A stretch of 16,674 nt of DNA, from NCBI GenBank assembly GCA_031401535.1, contig JANNRP010000004.1, positions 1-16,674 of the forward strand, in the 5' to 3' direction. Of this stretch, positions 7,895-15,775 are shown in pieces. The position numbers and the translations under genes were made by a program. Every line of letters starts with the position of its first letter. Position 1 is the first letter of the stretch. Source of the stretch: JAKFWF01 sp031401535. GTDB lineage: Bacteria; Pseudomonadota; Alphaproteobacteria; Rhizobiales; Hyphomicrobiaceae. The notes beneath the pieces were generated by a model. It searched no databases. It had not been told where the DNA came from and saw only the letters and a list, made by a program, of their open reading frames with translations.

Positions 7895-8146
7895 ATGTTA
7901 GCACTTCGACCGAATTGCGAATGCTGTGATAAGGACTTGGCCGTCGATGCTATTGATGCACTGATCTGCTCATTCGAGTGCACATTCTGCATGGAATGCG
8001 CCGCGCACCGCTTGCCGGGTGGAACGTGTCCGAACTGTGGTGGCGAATTGGTGAAGCGGCCCGTGCGCCCTGCCGCAAAGCTTGCTAAGTTTCCGGGCTC
8101 GACAATGCGCGTGTTGAAACCTCACGTGGGATGCCAGTCCGGCTGA
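7895..8146 (+). CDS. DUF1272 family cysteine-rich (probable zinc-binding) protein
   Basis: An 83-residue protein with nine cysteines (8, 10, 11, 25, 29, 32, 35, 45, 48) in the DUF1272 arrangement RPNCECCDKDL, then CSFECTFCMECA, then CPNCGGELVKRPVRP. The paired Cys knuckles look like a compact zinc ribbon or treble-clef fold; the function of the family is not known to me. The frame starts with ATG at 7895, four bases after the RidA-like stop, with GAAGGAG seven bases upstream reaching into the preceding gene, so translation is probably coupled. The tail after residue 58 (about 25 residues) is basic and of low conservation. The gene sits between a Rid-family gene and a gamma-glutamyltransferase-family gene, which suggests, but does not show, a role in the same pathway. 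Confidence 0.88.
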   Translation: MLALRPNCECCDKDLAVDAIDALICSFECTFCMECAAHRLPGGTCPNCGGELVKRPVRPAAKLAKFPGSTMRVLKPHVGCQSG

Positions 8147-8164
8147 AGCATCAAAGAGTGTACC

Positions 8165-9766
8165 ATGCCCATCGTAGGTTCTGCTGTTTCCCCCTATTTG
8201 TCGCGCAATCGGCTCAATCGGAAGCCTGCGGTCTGCTCCAAAAGCGGCATCGTGGTGTCGCAGAACAGGGCCGCATCCGAAGTTGGTGCTCGCGTGTTGA
8301 AGGCGGGCGGGCACGCCGCTGATGCGGCGATTGCGACTGCCTTTGCATTGGGTGTCGTCGAACCTTGGATGTGCGGTATAGGCGGTGTCGGTGCGTGTCT
8401 TGTGCACGATGCCAAAACCGGCAAGATCACGGCGTTTGATTTCGGCGGGCGTTCTCCAAAGGGTCTTAAAGTCGAAGACTTTCGCTTGAAATCGGCAGGT
8501 GCCGATGGTGACCTGTTTGGATGGCCTTTGGTCGAAGGCAATATCAATACCGTGGGTGCGAAGGCTGTTGTTGCACCGACACAGCCGGCAGGCTTAGATT
8601 TGTTGCATAAGGCGTTCGGGCGCAAAGCATGGGGCGATCTCGTGCAGCCCGCTATAGGTCTTGCGGCCGATGGGCTCGCCGTAGACTGGCACACGACTCT
8701 GCTGATTGCGACGGCGTTCGCGGATTTGGCGCGCGACCCGGGTGCGCGGCAGCGATTTTTGCCAGGAGGCTCGCCACCGGTACCATCGGCCGCTACCGAT
8801 CCGAATTCGGTTACGCAATTGAAGATGCCAGAGCTCGCAGCTACGCTCAGCAAGCTGGCCGACCAGGGGGGGCGCGCGCTCTACAAGGGGCCGCTAGCCA
8901 AGGCGATCGCTGGAGATATTGCGGAACTGGGCGGGTATCTGACCGAAACGGATCTCGCGGGTGTTGCCCCGCGAACCGTGACGCCGCTTGAGATTGGTTA
9001 TCGTGATCGCACCATCCACGTTCTACCAGAGCTTAACGGCGGGCCGACTCTGGCGATGGCATTTGCCGATCTCCAGAGGCGTCGACCGATTCCCACCGAG
9101 ACCGCTGATGCCACCGCGTTTCATGCTTATGCCTCGGCGCTGCGTCATGCCTGGCAATGGCGATTCAAACATATGGGGGATGCAGGCGAGCGTACCGCGC
9201 CGACGTCGACGACGCACCTTTCGGTCATCGATCGCGATGGCAACATCGTCACGCTGACGCAAACTCTTTTGTCACTGTTCGGCTCCCGCACCGTTCTGCC
9301 ACAGACTGGCATCTTAATGAATAACGGAATCAACTGGTTCAACCCTCAAGCGGGCGGCCCCAACGCCATTGCACCCGACAAGCGTGTGCTGGCGAACTAT
9401 GCACCAGCGATCATGACGGGCGGTGATTGGGCGATCGGTATCGGTGGCTGCGGCGGCCGCAAGATCATTCCTGCAGTGTTTCAGTTGTTGTGTCTGTGTG
9501 CTGATTTTGGCTACGATCTCGATACAGCGTTTCATGCCCCGCGCATCGATGTATCCGGCATCGGGCGAATCGCAGTGGACCATCATCTGGAACCGTCGAC
9601 GATCGAAGCGTTGGCTCGCGATTTTGACGTCGTGCTCGCAGAACCAATCGTCTATTCAAACCCATTTACGATCGCGAGTGCGGTTGCGCGCTCAGGTGCA
9701 ATGAATCATGGTGCGACTGAGCCTGCCAATCCGTGGTCGGAAGCGGTAGCGGAGGATGATGTCTAG
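8165..9766 (+). CDS. Gamma-glutamyltransferase family protein (Ntn hydrolase)
   Basis: A 533-residue protein of the gamma-glutamyltransferase family, which self-cleaves to free an N-terminal Thr nucleophile and then transfers or hydrolyses gamma-glutamyl groups, or in some members other acyl groups. Seen: the N-terminal GIVVSQNRAASEVGARVLKAGG region, GGHAADAAIATAFALGVVEPWMCGIGG, and the cleavage site STTHLSVIDRDGNIV with predicted nucleophile Thr349, giving a large part (1-348) and a small part (349-533). The oxyanion region reads GGCGGRKIIPAVFQLL rather than the more usual GSPGG-type sequence. No signal peptide is visible, so a cytoplasmic location is likely, unlike the periplasmic glutathione-degrading enzyme of E. 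coli. It begins 18 bases after the DUF1272 stop and is probably the last gene of that operon. Its stop shares the bases CTAG with the convergent EamA stop. Substrate is unknown. Confidence 0.88.
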   Translation: MPIVGSAVSPYLSRNRLNRKPAVCSKSGIVVSQNRAASEVGARVLKAGGHAADAAIATAFALGVVEPWMCGIGGVGACLVHDAKTGKITAFDFGGRSPKGLKVEDFRLKSAGADGDLFGWPLVEGNINTVGAKAVVAPTQPAGLDLLHKAFGRKAWGDLVQPAIGLAADGLAVDWHTTLLIATAFADLARDPGARQRFLPGGSPPVPSAATDPNSVTQLKMPELAATLSKLADQGGRALYKGPLAKAIAGDIAELGGYLTETDLAGVAPRTVTPLEIGYRDRTIHVLPELNGGPTLAMAFADLQRRRPIPTETADATAFHAYASALRHAWQWRFKHMGDAGERTAPTSTTHLSVIDRDGNIVTLTQTLLSLFGSRTVLPQTGILMNNGINWFNPQAGGPNAIAPDKRVLANYAPAIMTGGDWAIGIGGCGGRKIIPAVFQLLCLCADFGYDLDTAFHAPRIDVSGIGRIAVDHHLEPSTIEALARDFDVVLAEPIVYSNPFTIASAVARSGAMNHGATEPANPWSEAVAEDDV

Positions 9767-10634
9767 GCTTGGCGCGTGCCGAGCCAAAGCCCGGCGCCGA
9801 CGATGGCGTAGCCTGCCATGAAATGTGGCGTAATTGCTTCGCTTAACAACGCAGCTCCCAGAACTCCGGCGGTCAGTGGGCTTAGGCTCAGGAACATCGT
9901 AACGCGGGTTGGTGACGTACGGCTCAACGCCCACAACCACAGGAAATAGCCGATCCCACTTGAGACACCGATGAAGGCAATCGCTGCCCATCCCAATCGC
10001 GAAATTAGCGGCCCTGCTGCGAAGAATCCTTCCATGGACGCGGGAACAGCCAGGGCCGCGATCGATGCCAGCATGTCAAACGTGCTAACGCCGAGTGCAG
10101 GATAGCGCTGCAGATAGGGTCGATACAGCACGGCGCACGTCGCCCCTGCCACCGCCGCCCCCAGCACTGCTGCTTCACCTGCCCAAGCATGCTGGGTCTC
10201 AGCTGTAGTACCTAGCTCCTCGCTGAGTGCGATCCCAATTCCGGCAATGGTCGCCAGGACGCCACACGTTTTCCGCACGGTAAACGCCTCACGCCCGAGC
10301 ATCGCTGCAAACAGCATCGTCAGTAGCGGAAAGGTCGCGAGGATCAGTGCCGCACGGCCAGCGGGGATCGTCTGTAGCCCAAAGTTCAAAAGCGCTATCA
10401 GCACACCGAACTGGACGATGCCAAGTATCGCGATCGGGGCCAGATCACAACGCGCGAACCGCACGCGGGGTGCTAATAAAACGACTGGCAGGAGGCAGGA
10501 AACACCGATGATATAGCGCATCATGGCCAGCGCGGCTGGTGTCGTCTCCGCGATCACATAGCGTGAAGCGACGGTCGCCGCGCCAACCTGGATGCCGACA
10601 TGGCCGCAGCAATGAGCGGCAAGAAGGGGGTCAC
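9763..10634 (-). CDS. EamA/DMT family transporter, apparently frameshifted near its 5' end
   Basis: Drug/metabolite-type exporter with two EamA repeats and about ten membrane helices; relatives export amino acids and small metabolites. The conserved body runs from VGAATVASRYVIAETTPAAL to the end (GYAIVGAGLWLGTRQA). The open frame extends only to a poor TTG at 10659, and its first 20 or so residues (CDPLLAAHCCGHVG) are polar and unlike the first helix. The adjacent frame instead starts with GTG at 10634-10632, overlapping the upstream stop as GTGA, and reads VTPFLPLIAAAM, a typical EamA first helix. One base missing at about 10594-10601 would join this to GIQVGAATVASRYV. So the sequence shows either a real inactivating single-base loss or a sequencing error. 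It lies directly downstream of the MarR-GNAT gene, and its stop overlaps the GGT-family stop. Confidence 0.8.
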
Positions 10635-11563
10635 AGATCGCGTTCCCAGGTTTCGCCAACGAGGTTTTGACCGAAGCTGCGATGCGGCTCGGACGCGGTC
10701 AACTCAAAGCCCAACCGCTCGTACAACGCGCGTGCAGGGACGAGCACGTCGTTGGTCCACAGTGTCATGCGGGCGTATCGGGAAGTGCGGGCAAACTGCA
10801 AGCAGTCCTCGACCATTCTTCGACCGATGCCCAGTCCGCGCGCCTGGGGTTCCACAAATACAAGTCGGAGTTTAGCCGTTGCTGCATCCTTGGCGACGAC
10901 GAACGCAGAGCCGAGGATTTGACCGTCGCGTTCGGCAATGCAGCAGTAATCGCGGGCAGGGTTGAAAGAGTCGATGAAGTCAGCAGCAACCTTGGCCACC
11001 AATGCTTCGAAGGTCTGATCCCAGCCATATTCCTGCGTGTAGAGGATGCCGTGGCGATGCACGACCCAGCCCATGTCGCCTGGTCGATGCGGTCGCAGCA
11101 CCACATCGCGTCCCGGCGCATCGCCATGTTCGGTGGACAGAAGCCGCTCGATCGCAGTCATGGCATTTACCAGCACGGCCCTGTCGGCACTGTCCAACGG
11201 GTGCAGCAACATTGCCACTTCACGCTTTGATGCCGCATCGATGTCGGCGAACAGTCGTTGCCCGTCTGCTGTTAGCTTCAGCAAGGTCTGCCGCGCATCG
11301 CTGGCACTGGCAGTCCTCGTAATCACATGACGCGCCTCAAGCGATTTAAGTGTGCGGCTCAGATATCCTGCGTCGAGGTCGAGGTCATCGCGCAGATTGG
11401 TGGCAGTGGTTTGTGCACGTGTTGCGATTTCGTAGACGATGCGACCCTCTGTCAGCGAGAGCGCGCTGCCAAGCAAGCCCTCGTGCAGCACTCCGATGCG
11501 CCGGGTGAAGAAGCGTGAAAACCGGCGAATGGCGTCAATGTGCGTCGGCAGCGGCGCAGTCAT
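10631..11563 (-). CDS. MarR-type regulator fused to GNAT acetyltransferase
   Basis: A 310-residue two-domain protein. Residues about 1-145 form a MarR winged-helix domain (LTEGRIVYEIATR, the recognition region LDAGYLSRTLKSLEARHVI, and the wing with SDARQTLLKLT). Residues about 153-310 form an N-acetyltransferase domain with the acetyl-CoA pyrophosphate loop QARGLGIGRRM (240-250) and a C-terminal ALYERLGFELT motif. Such fusions occur widely; the regulator probably senses and the GNAT probably acetylates a small amine, though substrates are mostly unknown. The ATG at 11563 has GGGGGA about nine bases upstream. An imperfect inverted repeat at 11607-11625 over a candidate promoter suggests autoregulation. 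The stop at 10631-10633 overlaps the likely GTG start of the EamA exporter, so regulator, acetyltransferase and exporter form one translational unit. Confidence 0.92.
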   Translation of the reverse strand: MTAPLPTHIDAIRRFSRFFTRRIGVLHEGLLGSALSLTEGRIVYEIATRAQTTATNLRDDLDLDAGYLSRTLKSLEARHVITRTASASDARQTLLKLTADGQRLFADIDAASKREVAMLLHPLDSADRAVLVNAMTAIERLLSTEHGDAPGRDVVLRPHRPGDMGWVVHRHGILYTQEYGWDQTFEALVAKVAADFIDSFNPARDYCCIAERDGQILGSAFVVAKDAATAKLRLVFVEPQARGLGIGRRMVEDCLQFARTSRYARMTLWTNDVLVPARALYERLGFELTASEPHRSFGQNLVGETWERDL

Positions 11564-11593
11564 GGTCGTCCCCCGATCAACAGCATAGGGGGC

Positions 11594-11625
11594 TATATCG
11601 TGAATTTAGTTGCCAAAGTCAAGTA
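11594..11625 (-). promoter_or_regulatory. Candidate promoter and MarR-type operator of the MarR-GNAT gene
   Basis: The plus strand reads TAGTTG-CCAAAGT-CAAGTA at 11607-11625, an inverted repeat with five of six matching arm positions, of the size MarR dimers bind. On the minus strand TTGACT (plus 11617-11622; five of six matches to the -35 consensus) lies inside it, followed after 17 bases by a weak -10, GATATA (plus 11594-11599). The ATG lies about 30 bases further on. An operator across the -35 would allow self-repression. The box also overlaps the pncC stop at 11619-11621. Inferred from pattern only. Confidence 0.45.
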
Positions 11626-12101
11626 TTTATTGTATCGGTCAGGATCGATAGAGCCATAATTGCGAACCGGCGCATGTTGGCCTGGCGATCGGTATCACCG
11701 GTTTCGAGCGTGAATTGATGGACTCGCGGACCGGAGATCGCGATGCAGCAGTGACCGGCGGCATCGCCGTAGCGGTTCCCAGCTGGTCCCGTTGCGCCGG
11801 TTTCGGCGAGCCCCCAGGTTGCGCCGTGCTTCTCACGTACGGTTTTTGCCAACAGTGCGGCATAAGGCTCCGACGCCGACCGCATGCCACGCATGGCGTC
11901 GTCATCAATGCCCAGCAGGGCGAGGCGCGCATGCTTCGTGTAGATGATAGCACCACCCAGAAAATAGGCAGACGCTCCCGGCACTGCGAGCAGGGCCGCC
12001 GACAGCATACCGCCGGTTGAGGACTCGGAAACGGCGATGGTATCGCGTCGCGCTTTCAGCAGCGCTGCTGCACGCTCGGCCTGGGCTATCAAGGTGTCCA
12101 A
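11619..12101 (-). CDS. pncC: CinA C-terminal family protein, nicotinamide-nucleotide amidohydrolase
   Basis: Stand-alone CinA C-terminal domain (160 residues), the PncC enzyme that deamidates nicotinamide mononucleotide to nicotinate mononucleotide in NAD salvage. Family motifs seen are the AVSESSTGGMLSAALLAVPGAS segment (active-site Ser/Thr region), YFLGGAIIYT, and AETGATGPAG. The frame can be extended to 12224, but the upstream residues are not family-like and overlap the MFS gene. The start chosen is TTG at 12101, because GAGGAGGG lies seven bases upstream and the resulting N-terminus (M-DTLIAQAERAAALL) is usual for the family. That ribosome binding site overlaps the MFS stop codon (TGAGGAGGG), so translation is probably coupled. 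The stop falls inside the candidate MarR operator of the next gene. Enzyme activity is inferred from family. Confidence 0.88.
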   Translation of the reverse strand: MDTLIAQAERAAALLKARRDTIAVSESSTGGMLSAALLAVPGASAYFLGGAIIYTKHARLALLGIDDDAMRGMRSASEPYAALLAKTVREKHGATWGLAETGATGPAGNRYGDAAGHCCIAISGPRVHQFTLETGDTDRQANMRRFAIMALSILTDTINT

Positions 12102-12114
12102 CTCGGTGCCCTCC

Positions 12115-13377
12115 TCAAACAACGACTTGCCGACAGTGGGTCTCACGCAATCCCAGGGTACAGAAAAATGCAACCAGAGTTCCCGCAACAATCGCTGTGA
12201 GCGCGAACCGGTAGGCGTCTGCATCGTAGATGCGCGCTCCCCCAGTTATTTGTCCCGTCCATGCTAGGTCAAGCAGCCAACCGGTCAACGGCTGATAGAG
12301 TGCGCCAGCGCCGGTCACTAGGCAATTCACAAAGCCAATGGTTGTACCACTCAAGGCGGCCGGGTTGTGTTCGCGGGCGGCCGCAAATGCAATGATCTGG
12401 GCCGAGCCGCCTAATCCACACAGGAAGCACAGCATTGTGACGGCAGCAATCGGTAGCCCAGGGACGTAGACGATGGCAGCGATGCTCGCCATGCACAGCA
12501 CGATGCCGACGATAAACGGCGTGCGCCGTCGTCCGATGCGGTCCGACAGCCAACCGAAAAGAGGTGCACCGACGCCCCAGCCGATGAACATCGTCGACGT
12601 GATGGCTGCTGCTGTCGTGCGGTCGAGGCCCTGGGTGGCGACCAGATATGGTACGCCCCATAGCCCTGCAAAGCCCAACAGCGGTGCGCTTGCACCAAGC
12701 CCGGCAATGGCTATGAGCCAGGATTGTCGGTTATTGGCGACGGTGGCGAGCCCCGCAAGAACGGCGCCGATGCCGCCTGATCCGCGCCGCCGGTCACGTA
12801 CGGTCAACCACGCTGCGATCGCAATCATGAGCCCGCCGCCAGCCAGCAGGAGCATTGTGCTGCGCCAACCCGTTGCCTCGACGGCTAGTCGAAGTGGAGC
12901 TTGGCCAAACACGCCGCCCGCCATGCCCATCATCATCGCGAGGCCGCTGAGGAGAGCAAACCGGTGCGCCGGAAACCACTGACCAGCCACGGCCATCGAT
13001 CCAGCCAAACTGAATGCCGCTGCCGCACCGATCATGAAGCGGCCAGCCGCAACACCCCAGAAGGCTGTACTCGTTGCAAACAGGATGCACCCGAGCCCGC
13101 AGATGAGGCCAGCGGCCGTCATCAACCGACGCGGCCCGAACCGGTCGAGCATCAACCCCACGGGGATTTGCATGCCGGCGTAGCCATAGAAATAGAACGC
13201 TGACAGATTGCCCAGTACCGCTCCGCCGACGGCGAAGTCGCGCATCAGTTCTTCGATCATTACGCTTGGCGCAACGCGCAGCACCCAGGCGTAAAAGAAG
13301 AAAAGCGCGCCGGTTGCCCATGCCAACAGTGGCAGCATCGAAGAGGGCGGCGTGCGCACAGCGTCGGATTGAGCCAC
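12115..13377 (-). CDS. Major facilitator superfamily transporter
   Basis: A 420-residue integral membrane protein with the usual MFS layout of two six-helix halves. Motif A-like loops occur in both halves: GLMLDRFGPRRLM (about 74-86) and GWLSDRIGRRRTP. The first helix reads LLAWATGALFFFYAWVLRVAPSVM, followed by a short EELMRDF linker, a pattern I associate with a broad bacterial MFS group of unknown substrate. The GTG at 13377 starts three bases after the stop of the GFA gene, with GGCGAGGC roughly ten bases upstream; a later internal ATG (residue 14) would also keep all helices. It is the second gene of the minus-strand run GFA - MFS - pncC - MarR-GNAT - EamA. Substrate and direction of transport cannot be told from the sequence. 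Confidence 0.88.
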   Translation of the reverse strand: MAQSDAVRTPPSSMLPLLAWATGALFFFYAWVLRVAPSVMIEELMRDFAVGGAVLGNLSAFYFYGYAGMQIPVGLMLDRFGPRRLMTAAGLICGLGCILFATSTAFWGVAAGRFMIGAAAAFSLAGSMAVAGQWFPAHRFALLSGLAMMMGMAGGVFGQAPLRLAVEATGWRSTMLLLAGGGLMIAIAAWLTVRDRRRGSGGIGAVLAGLATVANNRQSWLIAIAGLGASAPLLGFAGLWGVPYLVATQGLDRTTAAAITSTMFIGWGVGAPLFGWLSDRIGRRRTPFIVGIVLCMASIAAIVYVPGLPIAAVTMLCFLCGLGGSAQIIAFAAAREHNPAALSGTTIGFVNCLVTGAGALYQPLTGWLLDLAWTGQITGGARIYDADAYRFALTAIVAGTLVAFFCTLGLRETHCRQVVV

Positions 13378-13380
13378 GCG

Positions 13381-13887
13381 TCAATGCCTCGCCGAAGGCG
13401 GCCACGTCTCAGTGTCGTGATCGGGATGCTGGCGCGAGGCGAGCTTGGACACACGCTCAGGCGCCACCCAATCGCTGGTTTTCTCAGTCGGCAAAGTCGC
13501 CAAAGTTTCGAAGCCGGGAATGCAGCTTTCGATGCCGTACCGTTTTGCCACCGGAACCAGTTCTGGATGATCGAGTGAGCCGAGCGCGACGGACACGCGG
13601 TCCTTGTCGAGGGAGCGGAACGTCAACGGAGTGCCGCAGTCGCCACAAAAATCCCGAGCTATGACCGCCGAACTGTTGAAATGTTTGGGTGCTCCGCGTG
13701 TCCAGGCAAACTCTGCCCACTTTACGCCACCAAAGGCGCCAAACAGGTTGCCGCTGGCCTTTTGGCACATGCGGCAATGGCAGATCGAGGCGTTGTTTGG
13801 TTGGGCAAAGAGTGCATAACGCACCGCACCGCATTGGCAACCGCCGGTTAAGTGGGGCGTACGCGCTTGCGCGTTATCGTTGGTCAT
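13381..13887 (-). CDS. GFA (CENP-V/Gfa) family zinc protein
   Basis: A 168-residue protein of the glutathione-dependent formaldehyde-activating (GFA/CENP-V) fold. All zinc-site motifs are visible: GGCQCGAVRY (about 15-24), CHCRMCQKASG (36-46) and FCGDCGTPLTF (about 80-90). Later comes the family's SVALGSLD segment. Members were named for spontaneous S-hydroxymethylglutathione formation, but that activity is disputed for the founding enzyme and most homologues have unknown substrates, so no reaction is assigned. The ATG at 13887 has GAGG about eight bases upstream. It is the first gene of the five-gene minus-strand run, divergent from the DUF817 gene, with a nested palindrome (13908-13927) 21 bases before its start. 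Confidence 0.9.
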   Translation of the reverse strand: MTNDNAQARTPHLTGGCQCGAVRYALFAQPNNASICHCRMCQKASGNLFGAFGGVKWAEFAWTRGAPKHFNSSAVIARDFCGDCGTPLTFRSLDKDRVSVALGSLDHPELVPVAKRYGIESCIPGFETLATLPTEKTSDWVAPERVSKLASRQHPDHDTETWPPSARH

Positions 13888-13907
13888 GCTTCGGCCTCGT
13901 CGGCGCG

Positions 13908-13927
13908 CTCAAAGTTGAGCAGCTCAA
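13908..13927. promoter_or_regulatory. Nested palindromes between the GFA and DUF817 genes
   Basis: The sequence CTCAA-AG-TTGAG-CAG-CTCAA contains two overlapping inverted repeats: CTCAA/TTGAG with a two-base spacer (13908-13919) and a perfect TTGAGC-A-GCTCAA (13915-13927). It lies 21 bases before the GFA start in an 87-base divergent gap. Three alternating half-sites suggest a repressor operator acting on the GFA-led operon, on DUF817, or on both. No matching regulator is identified. Confidence 0.35.
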
Positions 13928-13974
13928 AATTCCGTTAAATCTAACCACACTCAATCGGCGTGATCCATCCAGCC

Positions 13975-14907
13975 ATGAGCAATCCAGACCAGCGGTCCGT
14001 ACGCGCCCCGCAGACGTCGGCGGCTACGCGTTGGGCGCTGTTATCGCGTGGCATTGCACTGGATCAACGTATCGGGGCATGGGCATCGCGGCGCCATGAC
14101 ACGCATTTCGCGTACGAGTTCGTCCGGTTCGGTGTGAAGCAGGCGTGGGCGTGCCTGTTCGGTGCGTTGATGCTGGTGCTGCTGATCGGGACGCATCTGT
14201 TTTATCCAAAAGCGGCGACGCTCGCCCGCTATGATTTTCTGACGCTGGCAGCCATTGCCATTCAGATTACGATGCTCGCAACGAAACTTGAGACCTGGGA
14301 GGAGGCCAAGGTCGTCTTGGTATTCCACGGCATCGGGACGGTCATGGAAATATTCAAAACCTCAATTGGTTCATGGAGTTATCCGGAGGTTGCGCTGCTA
14401 CGGATCGGTGGTGTGCCGCTGTTCACCGGCTTCATGTATGCCGCGATCGGCTCCTATATCGCACGGTGCTGGCGCCTGTTCGACTTCCAGTTCACCCATC
14501 ATCCGCCGTTATGGGCGCTAGGGCTGCTGGCCGTGGGCATCTATATCAATTTTTTCGCGCACCATTTTGTACCTGACATGCGACTACTGTTGTTTATACT
14601 GACGGGCGTTATGTTTGCCCGTTGTTGGGTGCATTTCAAGGTTTGGCAGACGCATCGGCGAATGCCCCTGCTGCTTGGATTTGGGCTCGTTGCGCTGTTT
14701 ATCTGGATTGCTGAAAACATAGGCACCTTCACTGCTGCCTGGGTCTACCCCAGCCAGAAAGCCGCTTGGCACATGGTGTCATTCGGCAAATTCGGTGCGT
14801 GGTTTCTTCTGATGATCATTAGCTACGCGCTCGTGGCGGTGGTGCACGGTATCCAGACGGTGCAGGCGTTATCGAGTGATGCCAAGCCTATGGTGCAAGC
14901 CCTGTAG
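13975..14907 (+). CDS. DUF817 family integral membrane protein
   Basis: A 310-residue polytopic membrane protein of the DUF817 family. Roughly seven or eight hydrophobic helices are visible, for example ACLFGALMLVLLIGTHLF, YDFLTLAAIAIQITMLATK, LLALLAVG-like segments before IYINFFAHHF, LLLFILTGVMFARCW and WFLLMIISYALVAVVHG. Conserved-looking polar motifs inside or near membranes include KLETWEEAKVVLVFHGIGTVMEIFKTS, GSWSYPE and HHFVPDMR. Function is unknown. The ATG at 13975 is preferred; a GTG at 13960 would add five residues, and neither has a clear Shine-Dalgarno sequence. It is divergent from the GFA gene, and its 3' end overlaps the convergent mutase small-subunit gene by 39 bases. Confidence 0.88.
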   Translation: MSNPDQRSVRAPQTSAATRWALLSRGIALDQRIGAWASRRHDTHFAYEFVRFGVKQAWACLFGALMLVLLIGTHLFYPKAATLARYDFLTLAAIAIQITMLATKLETWEEAKVVLVFHGIGTVMEIFKTSIGSWSYPEVALLRIGGVPLFTGFMYAAIGSYIARCWRLFDFQFTHHPPLWALGLLAVGIYINFFAHHFVPDMRLLLFILTGVMFARCWVHFKVWQTHRRMPLLLGFGLVALFIWIAENIGTFTAAWVYPSQKAAWHMVSFGKFGAWFLLMIISYALVAVVHGIQTVQALSSDAKPMVQAL

Positions 14908-15775
14908 AAATGCCAGGACATCCTGTCCGGCGAACACGAAGGTGTCGATACCAGCCGTCTTGAGAGCATCTTCGATTTTGCCTGGATGGCCAGCAAGCAG
15001 AACTCGCTCAGCCCCTGCGCTTTTCAGTGCCATTGTAGTGGCTTCGGCCAGTTGAGCGTTTGTTTCATCGGTGCCACAGATGCAAGCTACCCGTGCACCT
15101 GACGCTGCAAACGCTGCACCGGCATCGCCCGATGCCGTGAATCCGTCCGAATTGACCGCGTCGATGCCACCGGTCGCCAGCAAATTGCGGATCCAGGTTG
15201 CCCGCGCGCCGTGTTCGGCGACGGGGCCTAGATTGGCGAGGAATACCTTGGCGCGTGCACCGGTCGTCTTGGAGTGGGCATCAGCTGCGTCGCGCAAGGT
15301 TTCGAACGGCTCAGTCAACCGTGCCGACGGTAGCGGTTCGTATTGTGGCGCAGGCAACGGACGCCGCCGCTTGCTTTTGACCGGCACCAAAGAAGGCTCG
15401 CCCAGGTTTGGGAACTCAGATGTTCCCGTCAGCGGCGTCTTTCGTGTGGCGATCGCCAGCATCCGAGCAGATCGTGCTGCTGCAATTAACGTTTGCAGTT
15501 TGCCGACATTTAGACATTCGACGATGCCACCGGTGCGCTCGATGTCTTGGAACTGCGACCAGGCGGCGGAGCATAGCTCATGAGTTAGCACTTCGACGGC
15601 GCCGGATCCTGCTGCTGGGTCTGCAACACGCCATAGATTGGCCTCTTCCAGCAACACCAGTTGCGTGTTGCGGGCGATGCGGCGCGCGAGCGCATCCGGC
15701 ACCGCGAACGCGAGTGTATGCGGGAGTACGCTGATGCTGTCGGCGCCACCGATACCGGCAGTGAAGGCAGCAAGA

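Noticed and set aside
10667..11230. A 187-residue plus-strand frame opposite the MarR-GNAT gene
   Set aside because: Antisense to a well-recognised two-domain protein; no motif of its own.
12794..13405. Long minus-strand frame overlapping the MFS N-terminal half
   Set aside because: Out of frame with the MFS gene, which has clear membrane helices and motifs; the other reading is rich in Arg and His with no family features.
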